Positions 51,076 to 59,691 of a stretch of 64,000 bases of DNA are shown in pieces. Positions within the stretch are counted from its first letter, which is position 1. Each line of letters opens with the position of its first letter. Made by a program: the position numbers and the translations under genes. The notes beneath the pieces were generated by a model. That model searched no databases. It was not told where the DNA came from and worked only from the letters and a program-made list of their open reading frames with translations. The stretch lies in assembly GCF_024707545.1 (NCBI RefSeq), contig NZ_CP062229.1, positions 5,871,501 to 5,935,500 on the forward strand, given 5' to 3'. The stretch comes from Mesorhizobium onobrychidis. GTDB lineage: Bacteria > Pseudomonadota > Alphaproteobacteria > Rhizobiales > Rhizobiaceae.

Positions 51076-51339
51076 TCAAAGCGTCCATTTTTGCAGCTGA
51101 CCCGCCGCAGACATTGTCTTTTGATGGAGACGGTGGGCTTCAAGCGATTCGATTGACTGTGCCGAGATCTCCTCGATGAAGCCGATAACCTCGAGTACCC
51201 CTGCCGAGTCGACGATGCCTTGGTCGAGAAGGGACGTGTGGCTCTCCAGAGCATCCGCGTCGGCTATGTAGAAATTCGACGCCAGGAAAGCGCGGATCTG
51301 ATCCTTGCAGGTTTCGGCTCTATCCTTGGTAGACAACAT
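51076..51339 (-). CDS. Acyl carrier protein-like, abnormal C-terminus
   Basis: An 87-aa protein whose first 55 residues fit a phosphopantetheine carrier: IRAFLASNFYIADADALESHTSLLDQGIVDSAGVLEV, with the attachment Ser in DSAGVLEV. GGAGGAGAATTCA before ATG 51339 is strong. After FIEE the expected acidic helix is replaced by unrelated residues (SAQSIESLEAHRL). Another frame of the same DNA reads DLGTVNRIA, like a normal ACP end, so an indel has probably damaged the gene. No acyltransferase partners are adjacent. Confidence 0.7.
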   Translation of the reverse strand: MLSTKDRAETCKDQIRAFLASNFYIADADALESHTSLLDQGIVDSAGVLEVIGFIEEISAQSIESLEAHRLHQKTMSAAGQLQKWTL

Positions 51340-51605
51340 TGAATTCTCCTCCGCGCGGCTGCTCGACCGCACCATCGCCTCCGGCCGAAACCTTTTCATC
51401 GATCATTCTGATGAAGCCGCGATGCTGCCAAAGGTCTTTATCTCGAAGCGAGCCAAGAAACCCATTCTTGGCCGGTTCAGGATCGAGCCGCTAAGGGTTA
51501 GCTTTGTTGACTTGGTGCGATAAAATTAACTACTCTACAAACAGTGAGCCTTAAATGTATCTAATGATTTTGTTTATCTTATAAACAATACACTTCGGAG
51601 GTGAC

Positions 51606-52084
51606 GTGAGGTTTGCATGCTGCAGATGGATTTCTGACGTTATCGTCGTTATATTACTGAATTCCATGACTGTCTGTGTAATCTTGGCTGCGGTTGCCGT
51701 GACCTGTCGTGATTTCGTGCCTTCCCGGATTCGGCTCACCTCAGTATTTCTGACCTTTATCGGAGGGATCGTTCTTTCCATTCAGGGTAATGAAGGTGCC
51801 TTCTGGCCTGCCGCCATCGGCAATACCATCATTATCTATTCCTTTTGCCTGACCTGGATCGGCGCGCGCTATTTTTACGGCAAGAAGGAGGTTTGAGAGC
51901 GGCGCTTATCATTTCCATCGCAAGCTTCCCCTTCATGTCGTTTTTCCATACAAGCTGGCAGGGTCGGAATGTTGTCTATGCGGTCGGTCAGTTCCTCTCC
52001 ATGGCGATGACGGTGGCATATCTCCTGAAGCAGCGCGACGTCGCGGCCTTCCGGGTCGTGGCTGGAGGCAGTGATGTCGGATAA
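51606..52084 (+). pseudogene. Frameshifted membrane protein fragment
   Basis: The first frame (51606-51896) encodes three hydrophobic helices ending in IGARYFYGKKEV. The reading continues in another frame (from about 51895) with GLRAALIISIASFPFMSFF and VYAVGQFLSMAMTVAYLLKQ, two more helices, before stopping at 52084. The layout resembles the membrane sensor half of GGDEF proteins but no catalytic domain follows. The frameshift and lost C-terminus indicate decay. It runs directly into the AraC gene. Confidence 0.65.
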
Positions 52085-53213
52085 GACGGTCCCACCTAAC
52101 GACAGGGAGCCGACATCTGTCGAACGTCGCCGCTGGCCGCGCATGTCGCAGGATCCACTCGGCGAGGATGAGGTGGAGAAGGCCGTCCTGACGTCGTTGC
52201 GCTTTGAGACGGAAATCCTTCCACCAATCCAGCAGTTTGCTGCCTGGCGGGAGCATATGGCGGTATTGATGGATTCGCGTCTGCCGAACAATGTGGATCC
52301 CGAGGATGGATTTGTCGTCCAGCAGGCGGTGTGGAATCTGGGCGGCATGCTTTTGTTGCAACAAACCGTTCCGGCCTTCAGTTACGAACGCTCGCCAGAC
52401 GCGGTGCGGTTCAGTCCAATTGACCATTGGCAGATCACCGTTCTCCGCGCCGGTCGCACCTGGACCGGAGTTGACGGACGTGTCGCGCAAAATGAACCGG
52501 GCATGATTGAAATCCGCTCGCTCGGGCATCCGTTTAGCGGGCGGGCGCTGGCAACGGAGTCGATCAGCCTGATCGTTCCCGTCGATCTGTTTGCCGATGG
52601 AGGTAGCTTGCCGGCGGCGAGCAACAACGTCGTTTTGGGTGGACACCGGGCCAAACTGCTGATCGATCTTATGTCAAGCGTTGAAGCCAATCTCGATCGC
52701 TTCACGCAAGACGACCTTCCTAGAATCAAGGACCGTTTGCGGAAAATGGTATTCGACGCGGTTACACCTTTGGTGGATCGTGATGACGGCAACGATCAGA
52801 TCTCACAAACCGGATTGATGACGCGGGCGAGACGCTTCATTTCGAGCAATCTTGCCTCGCCCGACCTGACACCGGATGCTCTCGCCCGGGAACTGGCGAC
52901 CTCGAGGACACGGCTCTATGAGCTTTTCGAAACGTCCGGCGGCGTTGCGAATTACATTCGTCGACGACGTCTATCCGCAGCTCATGCAATGTTAGCGGAT
53001 CCTTCCGACACCCGAAAGGTCGCCGAAGTTGGTCTAGCAATCGGCTTTGATTCAGCGGCGAATTTCAGTCGAGCTTTCACGCAGCAGTTCGGGTATAGCC
53101 CGAGCAACATACGCAAGCAGTCGTCCGAAGACTACATGTACCCGGATAGGCAAACAGGTAAGAAACCAAAGGTCACATTCGAAAGCCTGCTGCAAACGCT
53201 CGGCCTCTTTTGA
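52074..53213 (+). CDS. AraC-family transcriptional regulator
   Basis: A 379-aa regulator with an N-terminal AraC-binding-type sensing domain (about 40-210) and a C-terminal double HTH: DALARELATSRTRLYELFE and VGLAIGFDSAANFSRAFTQ, then FGYSPSNIR. The ATG at 52074 has GGAGGCAGTG upstream. Target and ligand are unknown; the neighbouring membrane pseudogene may once have been part of the same system. Confidence 0.9.
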   Translation: MSDKTVPPNDREPTSVERRRWPRMSQDPLGEDEVEKAVLTSLRFETEILPPIQQFAAWREHMAVLMDSRLPNNVDPEDGFVVQQAVWNLGGMLLLQQTVPAFSYERSPDAVRFSPIDHWQITVLRAGRTWTGVDGRVAQNEPGMIEIRSLGHPFSGRALATESISLIVPVDLFADGGSLPAASNNVVLGGHRAKLLIDLMSSVEANLDRFTQDDLPRIKDRLRKMVFDAVTPLVDRDDGNDQISQTGLMTRARRFISSNLASPDLTPDALARELATSRTRLYELFETSGGVANYIRRRRLSAAHAMLADPSDTRKVAEVGLAIGFDSAANFSRAFTQQFGYSPSNIRKQSSEDYMYPDRQTGKKPKVTFESLLQTLGLF

Positions 53214-53618
53214 GGATGGCGAGGAGCATATATAAGATGTACACTAAGGACGTTCGATGACGACTTCGGGCATCTAAGCAATCGACCAACCTTCTATCCC
53301 TATAAACCCCCGAGAGCTGGCAAACGCGACAGCCCAAGTGGACCTCTCTGTCGTGAACCGCTGCGGGGATCTAGAGAGCTAATGCGTCAATCAAGCTTGT
53401 CCCATAGCGTGTTCAGATATCCTGATCTCTTTCACAAACGCTCGCAATTCGGCTGGAGGTGCGAGACAAAAAGTTCGAAAAGCATCCAGGAACCCCAGCC
53501 ATCGCTCACAGGGTCCGTTCCGGACACATGTGTAGCAGCCGTTTAATAATGCGACAGTGATGCGACAGTTTTCGCCGGCCGGCGAAAGTTCGAGCCGGAT
53601 TGGTCCGTCCATCGCATA
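53214..53618. other. 405-bp gene-free region containing repeat R1
   Basis: After the AraC stop there is no intact gene. It holds degenerate repeat R1 (53400-53568) and the start of segment R2. The part 53214-53399 shows nothing I recognise. Confidence 0.55.
53400..53568. repeat. Degenerate repeat R1, related to 30598-30738
   Basis: It carries the same blocks as R1' (gttcgaaaagc, ccccagccatcgctcacag, ttccggacacatgtgta, and two tgcgacag words). A minus-strand frame reads CERWLGFLDAFRTFC and APPAELRAF, the remnant of an unidentified gene. Here it abuts segment R2 directly. Confidence 0.7.
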
Positions 53619-54286
53619 TCAGTTCATTGGCCATACGATCATTAGCATCGGCACAGCAACAATGACGACGAGGAACGATAGCGGCAGTCCCAGACGTGGA
53701 TAATCGCTGAAACGGTAGCCGCCCGGCCCCATGACGAGCGTGTTGCACTGGTGGCCGATCGGGGTGAGAAAATCGCAGCCGGCGCCAATGGCGACCGCCA
53801 TCAGAAATGCTTCCGGCCTGTAGCCGAGATCGCCGGCAAACTCGGCGGCGATAGGCGCCATGACCAGAACGGTGGCGGCATTGTTGAGGAATGGCGTAAC
53901 GGCCATGGCGGCGACAAGGATGAGCATCAGTGCGCCGGGCGCCGGAAGAATGGTCCCCAGTTTGGCAAGCTCGCCGGCAACCACTTCTGTCGCCCCTGTA
54001 CTGCGTAGCGAATCGCTCACCGGAATGAGAACGGCGAGCATGACGAGGATTGGACCATCCAGCGATTGGTAGACCTCCCGGACCGGGATGACCTTGAGAA
54101 GCACCATCCCGACCGCGGCCGCAAAGAAAGCGACGGAGACCGGGAGCAGCCCGAACGCAGTCGCCACCATAGCGAGAGCAAGGATCGATACCGGCACGAC
54201 ACCCTTGCGGACGCTACCAAGCAGGATGGCCCTTTCCGCCAGCGGCAGGCAGCCGAGTTCGCGCAGTATCTCGGGTATCGTCGCTG
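53569..54286. repeat. Segment R2, source or sister of 41932-42649
   Basis: This is the copy attached to the complete transporter gene, so it is probably the parent of the truncated duplicate at 42 kb. The two segments run parallel, both with the transporter on the minus strand. Confidence 0.93.
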
Positions 54287-55391
54287 CATTGCCCTGCAGC
54301 ACGACGACGTCGCCGAGCCTTAGCTGGACTTCGGCCAGCCTGCGGTCGAGGCGCTCGCCGTGACGGCTGACAGCCAGGAGGTTGACATTGAAGCGGTGGT
54401 AGAGCGCAAGGCGCTGGGCTGTCCAGCCGATCAAAGGGGAGCTTTCACCGATGACGGCTTCGATAGCGACCAGCTCGCTGGTCGTGTCGTCCCCGCGGGC
54501 CCTGTTGCCCGTAACGCTGAGTTTGCCCTGGGAGACAAGGCGATCCAGCGCCTCTGGGTCGCCCTCGATCAGCAGAATGTCGTTCACTTTGAGGACAACG
54601 TCGGGCAGTGGCGTCATCCGCATAGTCCGGTTGCGCAGGATCGACGTCACGACAGCATCGCCGCCGGAAAGCTTCATGAGGTCTGCGACGGTTTTCCCGA
54701 GCACCGTCGAATCGCGGACAATTCGGGCCTCTGTCAGGTAATTCTTGATGTTGATGGCTTCATTCACCGACCCGCCCAGCTTTTCGCGCACCGGTAACAG
54801 CCAATAGAAAAGCACCAGGAAGATCGTTCCGGCGGCGGCCAGCGCGGCTCCAACAGGTGTAAAGTCGAACATTGTGAAGGCGGCGCCGGTCAGTTCCTCC
54901 CGCACACGGGACACAACGATATTGGGAGATGTTCCCACCTGCGTCATGAGCCCGCCGAGCAGTGACCCGAACGCCATAGGCATCAGGAATATCGAGGGTG
55001 AAACGCTCGACCGACGGGCGAACTGGAAGGCGATCGGAATCATGATAGCGAGCGCACCGATATTCTTTACAAACGCAGACAGGATCGTAACCACGATCAC
55101 CAGCAGCGCCAGTTGCGACCGAACACCCGACAGGTTGGGAACAAAGCGCTTGATGGTAACTTCCATGATGCCCGAGCGGGCTATGCCTGCGCTCACCAGC
55201 AAGGCACTGCCGACAATGATCACGATGTCGTCGCTGAACCCGCTGAAGGCTTCGTCAAAAGGCACGATGCCAACCGCGAGTGAAAGCAACAGTGCCGCAG
55301 CTGCGACCAGATCATATCGATACCGGCCCCATACGAGCGCCGCCATCATAACGAAGATAACGGCGAACGACAAAATTTGCGGCGTAGTCAT
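53619..55391 (-). CDS. SLC13/DASS-type anion transporter with two TrkA-C domains
   Basis: A 590-aa inner-membrane symporter for sulfate or dicarboxylate-like anions. About five helices (residues 1-190) are followed by a cytoplasmic insert holding two RCK_C/TrkA-C-type domains (ADLMKLSGGDAVVTSIL, LKVNDILLIEGDPEALDRLV; ERLDRRLAEVQLRLGDVVVL), then another six helices with FLNNAATVLVMAPIA. ATG 55391 is preferred to an upstream start at 55436. Its last third is duplicated at 41932-42649. Confidence 0.9.
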   Translation of the reverse strand: MTTPQILSFAVIFVMMAALVWGRYRYDLVAAAALLLSLAVGIVPFDEAFSGFSDDIVIIVGSALLVSAGIARSGIMEVTIKRFVPNLSGVRSQLALLVIVVTILSAFVKNIGALAIMIPIAFQFARRSSVSPSIFLMPMAFGSLLGGLMTQVGTSPNIVVSRVREELTGAAFTMFDFTPVGAALAAAGTIFLVLFYWLLPVREKLGGSVNEAINIKNYLTEARIVRDSTVLGKTVADLMKLSGGDAVVTSILRNRTMRMTPLPDVVLKVNDILLIEGDPEALDRLVSQGKLSVTGNRARGDDTTSELVAIEAVIGESSPLIGWTAQRLALYHRFNVNLLAVSRHGERLDRRLAEVQLRLGDVVVLQGNAATIPEILRELGCLPLAERAILLGSVRKGVVPVSILALAMVATAFGLLPVSVAFFAAAVGMVLLKVIPVREVYQSLDGPILVMLAVLIPVSDSLRSTGATEVVAGELAKLGTILPAPGALMLILVAAMAVTPFLNNAATVLVMAPIAAEFAGDLGYRPEAFLMAVAIGAGCDFLTPIGHQCNTLVMGPGGYRFSDYPRLGLPLSFLVVIVAVPMLMIVWPMN

Positions 55392-55553
55392 GTCTTTGAA
55401 TGCCCCGCCGCAAATGCGGCTGATCAGAACGTCCAAACCGACCTTTTGTTGCTTTCGCTGGTCACGACTTTGCTAGCACGGTTCCATCTTGCCAATAAGC
55501 CCGTGTCGAGCGGTGTTCCTGGCTCATGGGGCCATGATCCTGGTAGCGTTGCA

Positions 55554-55790
55554 TCAAGGTGCGCGATCGGTCAGTGCGCTTGCACCTTCCTCTGCGGCGC
55601 AATGTGCGCAGCAGTAGATGATGTCATCTTGTTCGACGCCATGTCCGATGATCCGGCATCCGCAATGCGGACAGAGCGGCGCAAGTTTCTGGATTGCGCA
55701 TTCGAAGCTGTCGAACGTATAGGTTTCCTCAGCCAGCTTCACTTCGAAAGCCTTGTCGTAGTCATTCCCGCATTGATCGCATCTGGCCAT
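55554..55790 (-). CDS. Small Cys-rich, zinc-binding-type protein
   Basis: A 78-aa protein with paired cysteines, CDQCGNDYDKAFEV, FDSFECAIQ, LCPHCGCRIIGHG and YCCAHCA. These would form two zinc sites and recall the treble-clef 'metallothionein-like' small proteins of rhizobia. The function is unknown. It lies between the transporter and the epimerase-like gene on the same strand. Confidence 0.75.
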   Translation of the reverse strand: MARCDQCGNDYDKAFEVKLAEETYTFDSFECAIQKLAPLCPHCGCRIIGHGVEQDDIIYCCAHCAAEEGASALTDRAP

Positions 55791-55901
55791 AGTCCTTTTC
55801 CTTCTTCTTCATTGGCTCAAGCTCGACCAACCCGCCGCATGGCGATAGGTTCCCGTCAGGATCGTAGAGTCTTGCTAAGCAGGTGACGAGCCCGAGCAGC
55901 G

Positions 55902-56834
55902 TCACGCGCGCCGTTCGATCAAGCGGATCACCTCCTCGATGTCCCGCGGCGCGATGTCGAGTTGCTTCAGGCCCGGCGCGCCGATTGCTGCCACATTGTC
56001 GTGCCGCATAAGATCGACCTGGTTGCGCGTTATGGGCGCTCCCGGAAGGAGTTCCGCGACGCCAGCCAAAGCGTCCCACGCCGCAAACGGCACCGGCATC
56101 AGCCTGATGTGGGTACCGAGTTGTCGGGCGACCTCCCGCAGCAGTTCCTTATAGGTGTAGATGCGCGGGCCACCGAATTCGAATATGGATGAGCCCTTGT
56201 GGTTTCGCCCGTCGATCAGCCGGGTGACTGCGTCTGCGACGTCTTCCACATAGACCGGCTGAAGCCGTGTGCCGCCATCGCCGAACAGCGGATAGACTGG
56301 CAGGAGGCGTATCAGCCTCACAACCGTCGTGAGGAAAACGTCGTCAGGTCCTGTCATGACGGCGGGACGCACAATGATGGCGCCGGGAAATGCGCTCGCC
56401 ACCGCCTCTTCTCCGCGCCCACGTGCCCTAATATAATTCGAATCCGATTGAGGATCGGAGCCGATGCCCGAAATCTGGACGAACCGGTCGACTTCGCCAG
56501 TGCGCGACGCGACGGCAAGATCAGCTGCGGCTTCCACGTGTACGCGCTCAAACGTCTGGGCGCCCTGCTCGACATAGAGACTGACGGCATTCACGATGGC
56601 CTGTGATCCGGCAATGGCCGAGCCGATCGAGGACGCATCCAATATATCCGCCTCGACGGCTTCGGGCATCCTTGCCGTCGAAGAAAAGACCGGGCCCACA
56701 CGAGCCGGGTGGCGGGATGCGGCGCGGACCGTGAAACCCTTTTCAAGGAGCCGCTTCACGATCCGGCGCCCGAGAAAGCCTGTCCCGCCGAACACAGTGA
56801 CGATCCGTTCTGCGTTGAGATCGTCAGGATCCAT
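55902..56834 (-). CDS. NAD(P)-binding atypical SDR (NDUFA9/epimerase-like)
   Basis: About 310 aa. The cofactor motif VTVFGGTGFLGRRIVKRLL is followed by RAASRHPARVGPVF, VDRFVQISGIGSD and RPAVMTGPDDVFLTTVVRL, then QPVYVEDVADAVTRLI, as in the complex I NDUFA9-like group of atypical SDRs. It may bind quinone or lipid-related ligands; no activity is established. The frame is open to 56927. ATG 56834 (AAGG upstream) or ATG 56846 are likelier starts. Confidence 0.82.
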   Translation of the reverse strand: MDPDDLNAERIVTVFGGTGFLGRRIVKRLLEKGFTVRAASRHPARVGPVFSSTARMPEAVEADILDASSIGSAIAGSQAIVNAVSLYVEQGAQTFERVHVEAAADLAVASRTGEVDRFVQISGIGSDPQSDSNYIRARGRGEEAVASAFPGAIIVRPAVMTGPDDVFLTTVVRLIRLLPVYPLFGDGGTRLQPVYVEDVADAVTRLIDGRNHKGSSIFEFGGPRIYTYKELLREVARQLGTHIRLMPVPFAAWDALAGVAELLPGAPITRNQVDLMRHDNVAAIGAPGLKQLDIAPRDIEEVIRLIERRA

Positions 56835-57148
56835 TTGCCTTGCCATCCCTTGTCTTCGCGTGCCCGCCGAGCGCCTGCCGCGAGGATTGCCCTTGGCCGG
56901 CGTATGAACCGTGACGGTGGAAAACAAGGCAGGAACGCTTTTTGTTCCGTCAGTGCTGGGTCGAGAGGGAGACGGCCGATGTTTCTATAGAAGGCGAGTG
57001 TTTGACGCTGAGTTGCTTTATCCGTGCTGTCAAAAACTGGTCGAGGCACTGCAGCGTCGAAATTGACAAATCATCACTTGCAAATCCGTCGCCGCTGTCT
57101 TTTGCTCGCGCGACAGTTGTCCATGACTGTTGAATGGTTGGCGAACGG
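56835..57148. other. 314-bp divergent intergenic region
   Basis: It separates the epimerase-like gene from the XRE-cupin regulator and must hold both promoters. Only a weak dyad, gacagt(tgtccatg)actgtt near 57109-57128, stands out, close to the regulator start; it could be an autoregulatory site. Nothing else is recognised. Confidence 0.4.
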
Positions 57149-57760
57149 ATGAACAAAATCGATCGGCGACGGCCGGAGTCCGAAATGGACGCCACCGTAA
57201 ATGCCGCGCGGCTTGGAACGCGGTTGCGCCTCGCCCGGCAGACACGGGGCATGACGCTGAAGGCGCTGGCGACAGCTGCGAACTGCTCTGAAAGCCTTTT
57301 ATCCAAGATCGAGAACGGCAAGGCTTCGCCATCCCTGCCCATGCTTCACCGCCTGGTCGAAGTTCTGGAGACCAATATCGGCTGGATGTTCGAACAGGTC
57401 GACGACGACGAGGCGATCGTGTTCCGCGCAGGCGCGCGGCCGTTGATCTCGCTCGACGCGCTGAGGCGCGGCGAGGGCATCTCGCTCGAACGCATCATTC
57501 CATATTCGCCCGGTCACCTGTTGCAGTGCAATATTCACCATATCGAAGCAGACGGCGAGAGCGAAGGCCCCATCCAGCATGTCGGCGAGGAAGTCGGCTA
57601 TGTGCTGGCTGGCCGAATCAAGCTGATCGTCGACGGCAAGGGCCATGACCTCGCCACCGGCGATGCGTTCGTATTCAGGTCGGAGCTGCCGCACCATTAC
57701 CGCAACATCGGCAAGGAGAGAGCCAGCATTTTCTGGGTCAACACGCCGGCGACCTTCTGA
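57149..57760 (+). CDS. XRE-family regulator with C-terminal cupin
   Basis: A regulator of about 203 aa. The N-terminal Cro/CI HTH is LRLARQTRGMTLKALATAA and SESLLSKIENGKASPSLPML. The C-terminal cupin (residues about 110-203) has HVGEEVGYVLAGRIKLIVDG, GDAFVFRSELPHHYRN. Proteins of this PuuR-like type bind a small ligand in the cupin. It precedes the sugar transporter operon and is probably its regulator. Starts at 57134, 57149 and 57185 are all possible. Confidence 0.9.
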   Translation: MNKIDRRRPESEMDATVNAARLGTRLRLARQTRGMTLKALATAANCSESLLSKIENGKASPSLPMLHRLVEVLETNIGWMFEQVDDDEAIVFRAGARPLISLDALRRGEGISLERIIPYSPGHLLQCNIHHIEADGESEGPIQHVGEEVGYVLAGRIKLIVDGKGHDLATGDAFVFRSELPHHYRNIGKERASIFWVNTPATF

Positions 57761-57783
57761 CGGCGTTCAGAGATTCAAAGACG

Positions 57784-57813
57784 TTGACAAATATTCAAGT
57801 CTCTTGAATGTTT
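57784..57813 (+). promoter_or_regulatory. Putative promoter with overlapping operator for the sugar operon
   Basis: A perfect -35 hexamer TTGACA (57784-57789) overlaps an inverted repeat: AAATATTCAAG (57789-57799), 3-bp spacer, CTTGAATGTTT (57803-57813), matching at 10 of 11 positions. A -10-like AATGTT lies 17 bp after the -35. The arrangement suits repression by the adjacent XRE-cupin protein. Confidence 0.65.
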
Positions 57814-57880
57814 GCTCGTGCCTGTAGCACCAATGGGACCAGCCGAATGGGTTTGGCCCGCAAGCAAGGGGAACCCGTAA

Positions 57881-58819
57881 ATGCGTCCGTTCAAACTTCT
57901 CGTCCGTTGCGCCGCCGTCGTCGCCATTTGCTCGACAGCGATGGGGTCGGCGTTCGCCGATACGTTCGCTCTCGTCAACATCAACCAGCAGGCCCTGTTC
58001 TTCAACCAGATCAACGAGGGTGCGCAAAAGGCGGCCGATGCCGCCGGCGCCAAGCTGGTCATCTTCAATGCCAACAACGTGCCGAGCGCGCAAAATGACG
58101 CGATCGAGAACTACATCACACAAAAAGTCGACGGCATCATCTTGGTCGCCATCGACGTAAACGGCGTCAAGCCTGCAATCACCGCCGCGAAGGCGGCCGG
58201 CATCCCCGTGATCGCCATCGACGCGCAGATTCCCGACGGCGACAACGTTGCGTTCATCGGTGTCGACAACGCCAAGGCCGGCGAGGATATCGGCAAATTC
58301 TACGCCGACCATGTGAAGTCGGAGATGGGCGGCACTGCCAAGATCGGTATTGTCGGCGCGCTCAATTCTTTCATTCAGAACCAGCGGCTCGACGGTTTCA
58401 AGAAGGCGGTCACTGACAGCGGCCTGGCGATCACCTTCCTCGACACGGTCGACGGCCAGAATGTTCAGGAGACCGCGATGAGCGCTTCGGAGAATTTGAT
58501 GACCGCCAATCCGGACATGACGACGCTATACGCGACCGGCGAGCCGGCGTTGCTCGGCGCTGTTTCGGCCGTAACCAGCCAAGGCCGCACCGGCGACGTC
58601 AAGGTGTTCGGCTGGGACCTTACCAAGCAGGTCATTCAGGGCATTGACGATGGTTGGGTGGTGGCAGTCGTCCAGCAGGATCCGGCCGGCGAAGGCAAGG
58701 CCGCTGTCGAAGGGCTGACCAAGCTCAAGAAGGGCGAAACGGTCGAGCCGATCATCAATATTCCGGTGACGATCGTGACCAAGGACAATGTCGACAAATA
58801 TCGCGCGATGTTCCAGTAA
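57881..58819 (+). CDS. Sugar ABC transporter substrate-binding protein, RbsB-like
   Basis: A 312-aa periplasmic protein. A signal peptide (CAAVVAICSTAMGSAFA) precedes a ribose-binding-type fold, with INQQALFFNQINEGAQKAAD, QKVDGIILVAIDVNGVKPAI, VAFIGVDNAKAGEDIGKFYA and VFGWDLTKQVIQGI. AGGGGAACCCGTAA precedes the ATG. First structural gene of the operon. The ligand, probably a sugar or nucleoside, is unknown. Confidence 0.93.
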   Translation: MRPFKLLVRCAAVVAICSTAMGSAFADTFALVNINQQALFFNQINEGAQKAADAAGAKLVIFNANNVPSAQNDAIENYITQKVDGIILVAIDVNGVKPAITAAKAAGIPVIAIDAQIPDGDNVAFIGVDNAKAGEDIGKFYADHVKSEMGGTAKIGIVGALNSFIQNQRLDGFKKAVTDSGLAITFLDTVDGQNVQETAMSASENLMTANPDMTTLYATGEPALLGAVSAVTSQGRTGDVKVFGWDLTKQVIQGIDDGWVVAVVQQDPAGEGKAAVEGLTKLKKGETVEPIINIPVTIVTKDNVDKYRAMFQ

Positions 58820-58893
58820 ACTGCGTCGATGACCGGTCCGCGGCGCCGCCTGAGGCTACGCTGCGGACGCTTCGCAAAGCCCGTGGATCGAAG

Positions 58894-59691
58894 ATGAGCA
58901 GTAGCGAGACCTATCGGGTGCGGATGAGCGGCATCTCAAAGCGCTACAACGCCATTCAGACGCTCGATGACGTGTCGCTGGTGCTGAGGCCGGGCGAGGT
59001 CCTGGGGCTTGTCGGCGACAATGGCGCGGGAAAGTCGACGCTGAGCAAGGTGCTGTCGGGGGCGGTGGTTCCCGATGCCGGCACGATCGAGATCGATGGC
59101 ATGCCGGTGACCTTCACTTCGCCGGCGGACGCGCGTGCAGCGCGCGTCGAGATGGTCTATCAGGACCTGTCGCTCTGCGACACGGTCGATGTCGCCGGCA
59201 ATCTCTTTCTCGGTCGCGAGCCACGCCGCCGCTTTGCCGGCATTTCCTTTCTCGACAAGAAGCGCATGCACGAGCAAACGCGCCAGATGCTCGACCGACT
59301 CGGCATCGTTATCGCCGACACGCGGCTCAAGGTCGAAAACCTGTCCGGCGGACAGCGACAGTCGATCGCGATCGGCCGCGCCGCCTCGTTCGAGCCGTCC
59401 GTGCTGATTATGGATGAGCCGACGGCAGCGCTTGCAGTCGCCGAGGTCGAGGCTGTGCTGGACCTGATCCGCGCCGTGAGCGCGCGCGGGGTCAGCGTCA
59501 TTCTGATCACCCACCGCCTTCAGGATCTGTTCCTCGTATGCGACCGCATCCAGGTCATGTACGAAGGACGCAACGTCGCCGAGCGGCTGATCGGCGAAAC
59601 CAATATCGAAGATGTCGTCAACCTGATCGTGGGCCGCAAATTCAACGCTCGTTCGGCCACCAACGCCTATCGCGATGGAGCGCCAGCATGA
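58894..59691 (+). CDS. Sugar ABC transporter ATP-binding protein (single domain)
   Basis: A 265-aa ATPase with one nucleotide-binding domain, unlike the double-domain RbsA. Walker A is LVGDNGAGKSTLSKVL, the signature is LSGGQRQSIAIGRA, Walker B is VLIMDEPTAALAV, and the H-loop is VILITHRLQDLF. ATG 58894 (MSSSETYRVRM) is chosen; the longer frame overlaps the binding protein. Its stop overlaps the permease start (ATGA). Confidence 0.93.
   Translation: MSSSETYRVRMSGISKRYNAIQTLDDVSLVLRPGEVLGLVGDNGAGKSTLSKVLSGAVVPDAGTIEIDGMPVTFTSPADARAARVEMVYQDLSLCDTVDVAGNLFLGREPRRRFAGISFLDKKRMHEQTRQMLDRLGIVIADTRLKVENLSGGQRQSIAIGRAASFEPSVLIMDEPTAALAVAEVEAVLDLIRAVSARGVSVILITHRLQDLFLVCDRIQVMYEGRNVAERLIGETNIEDVVNLIVGRKFNARSATNAYRDGAPA

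Noticed and set aside
50991..51254. Alternative small protein over the acyl carrier gene
   Set aside because: It is basic with no family features; only its short ACP-like overlap is of interest as a sign of an indel.
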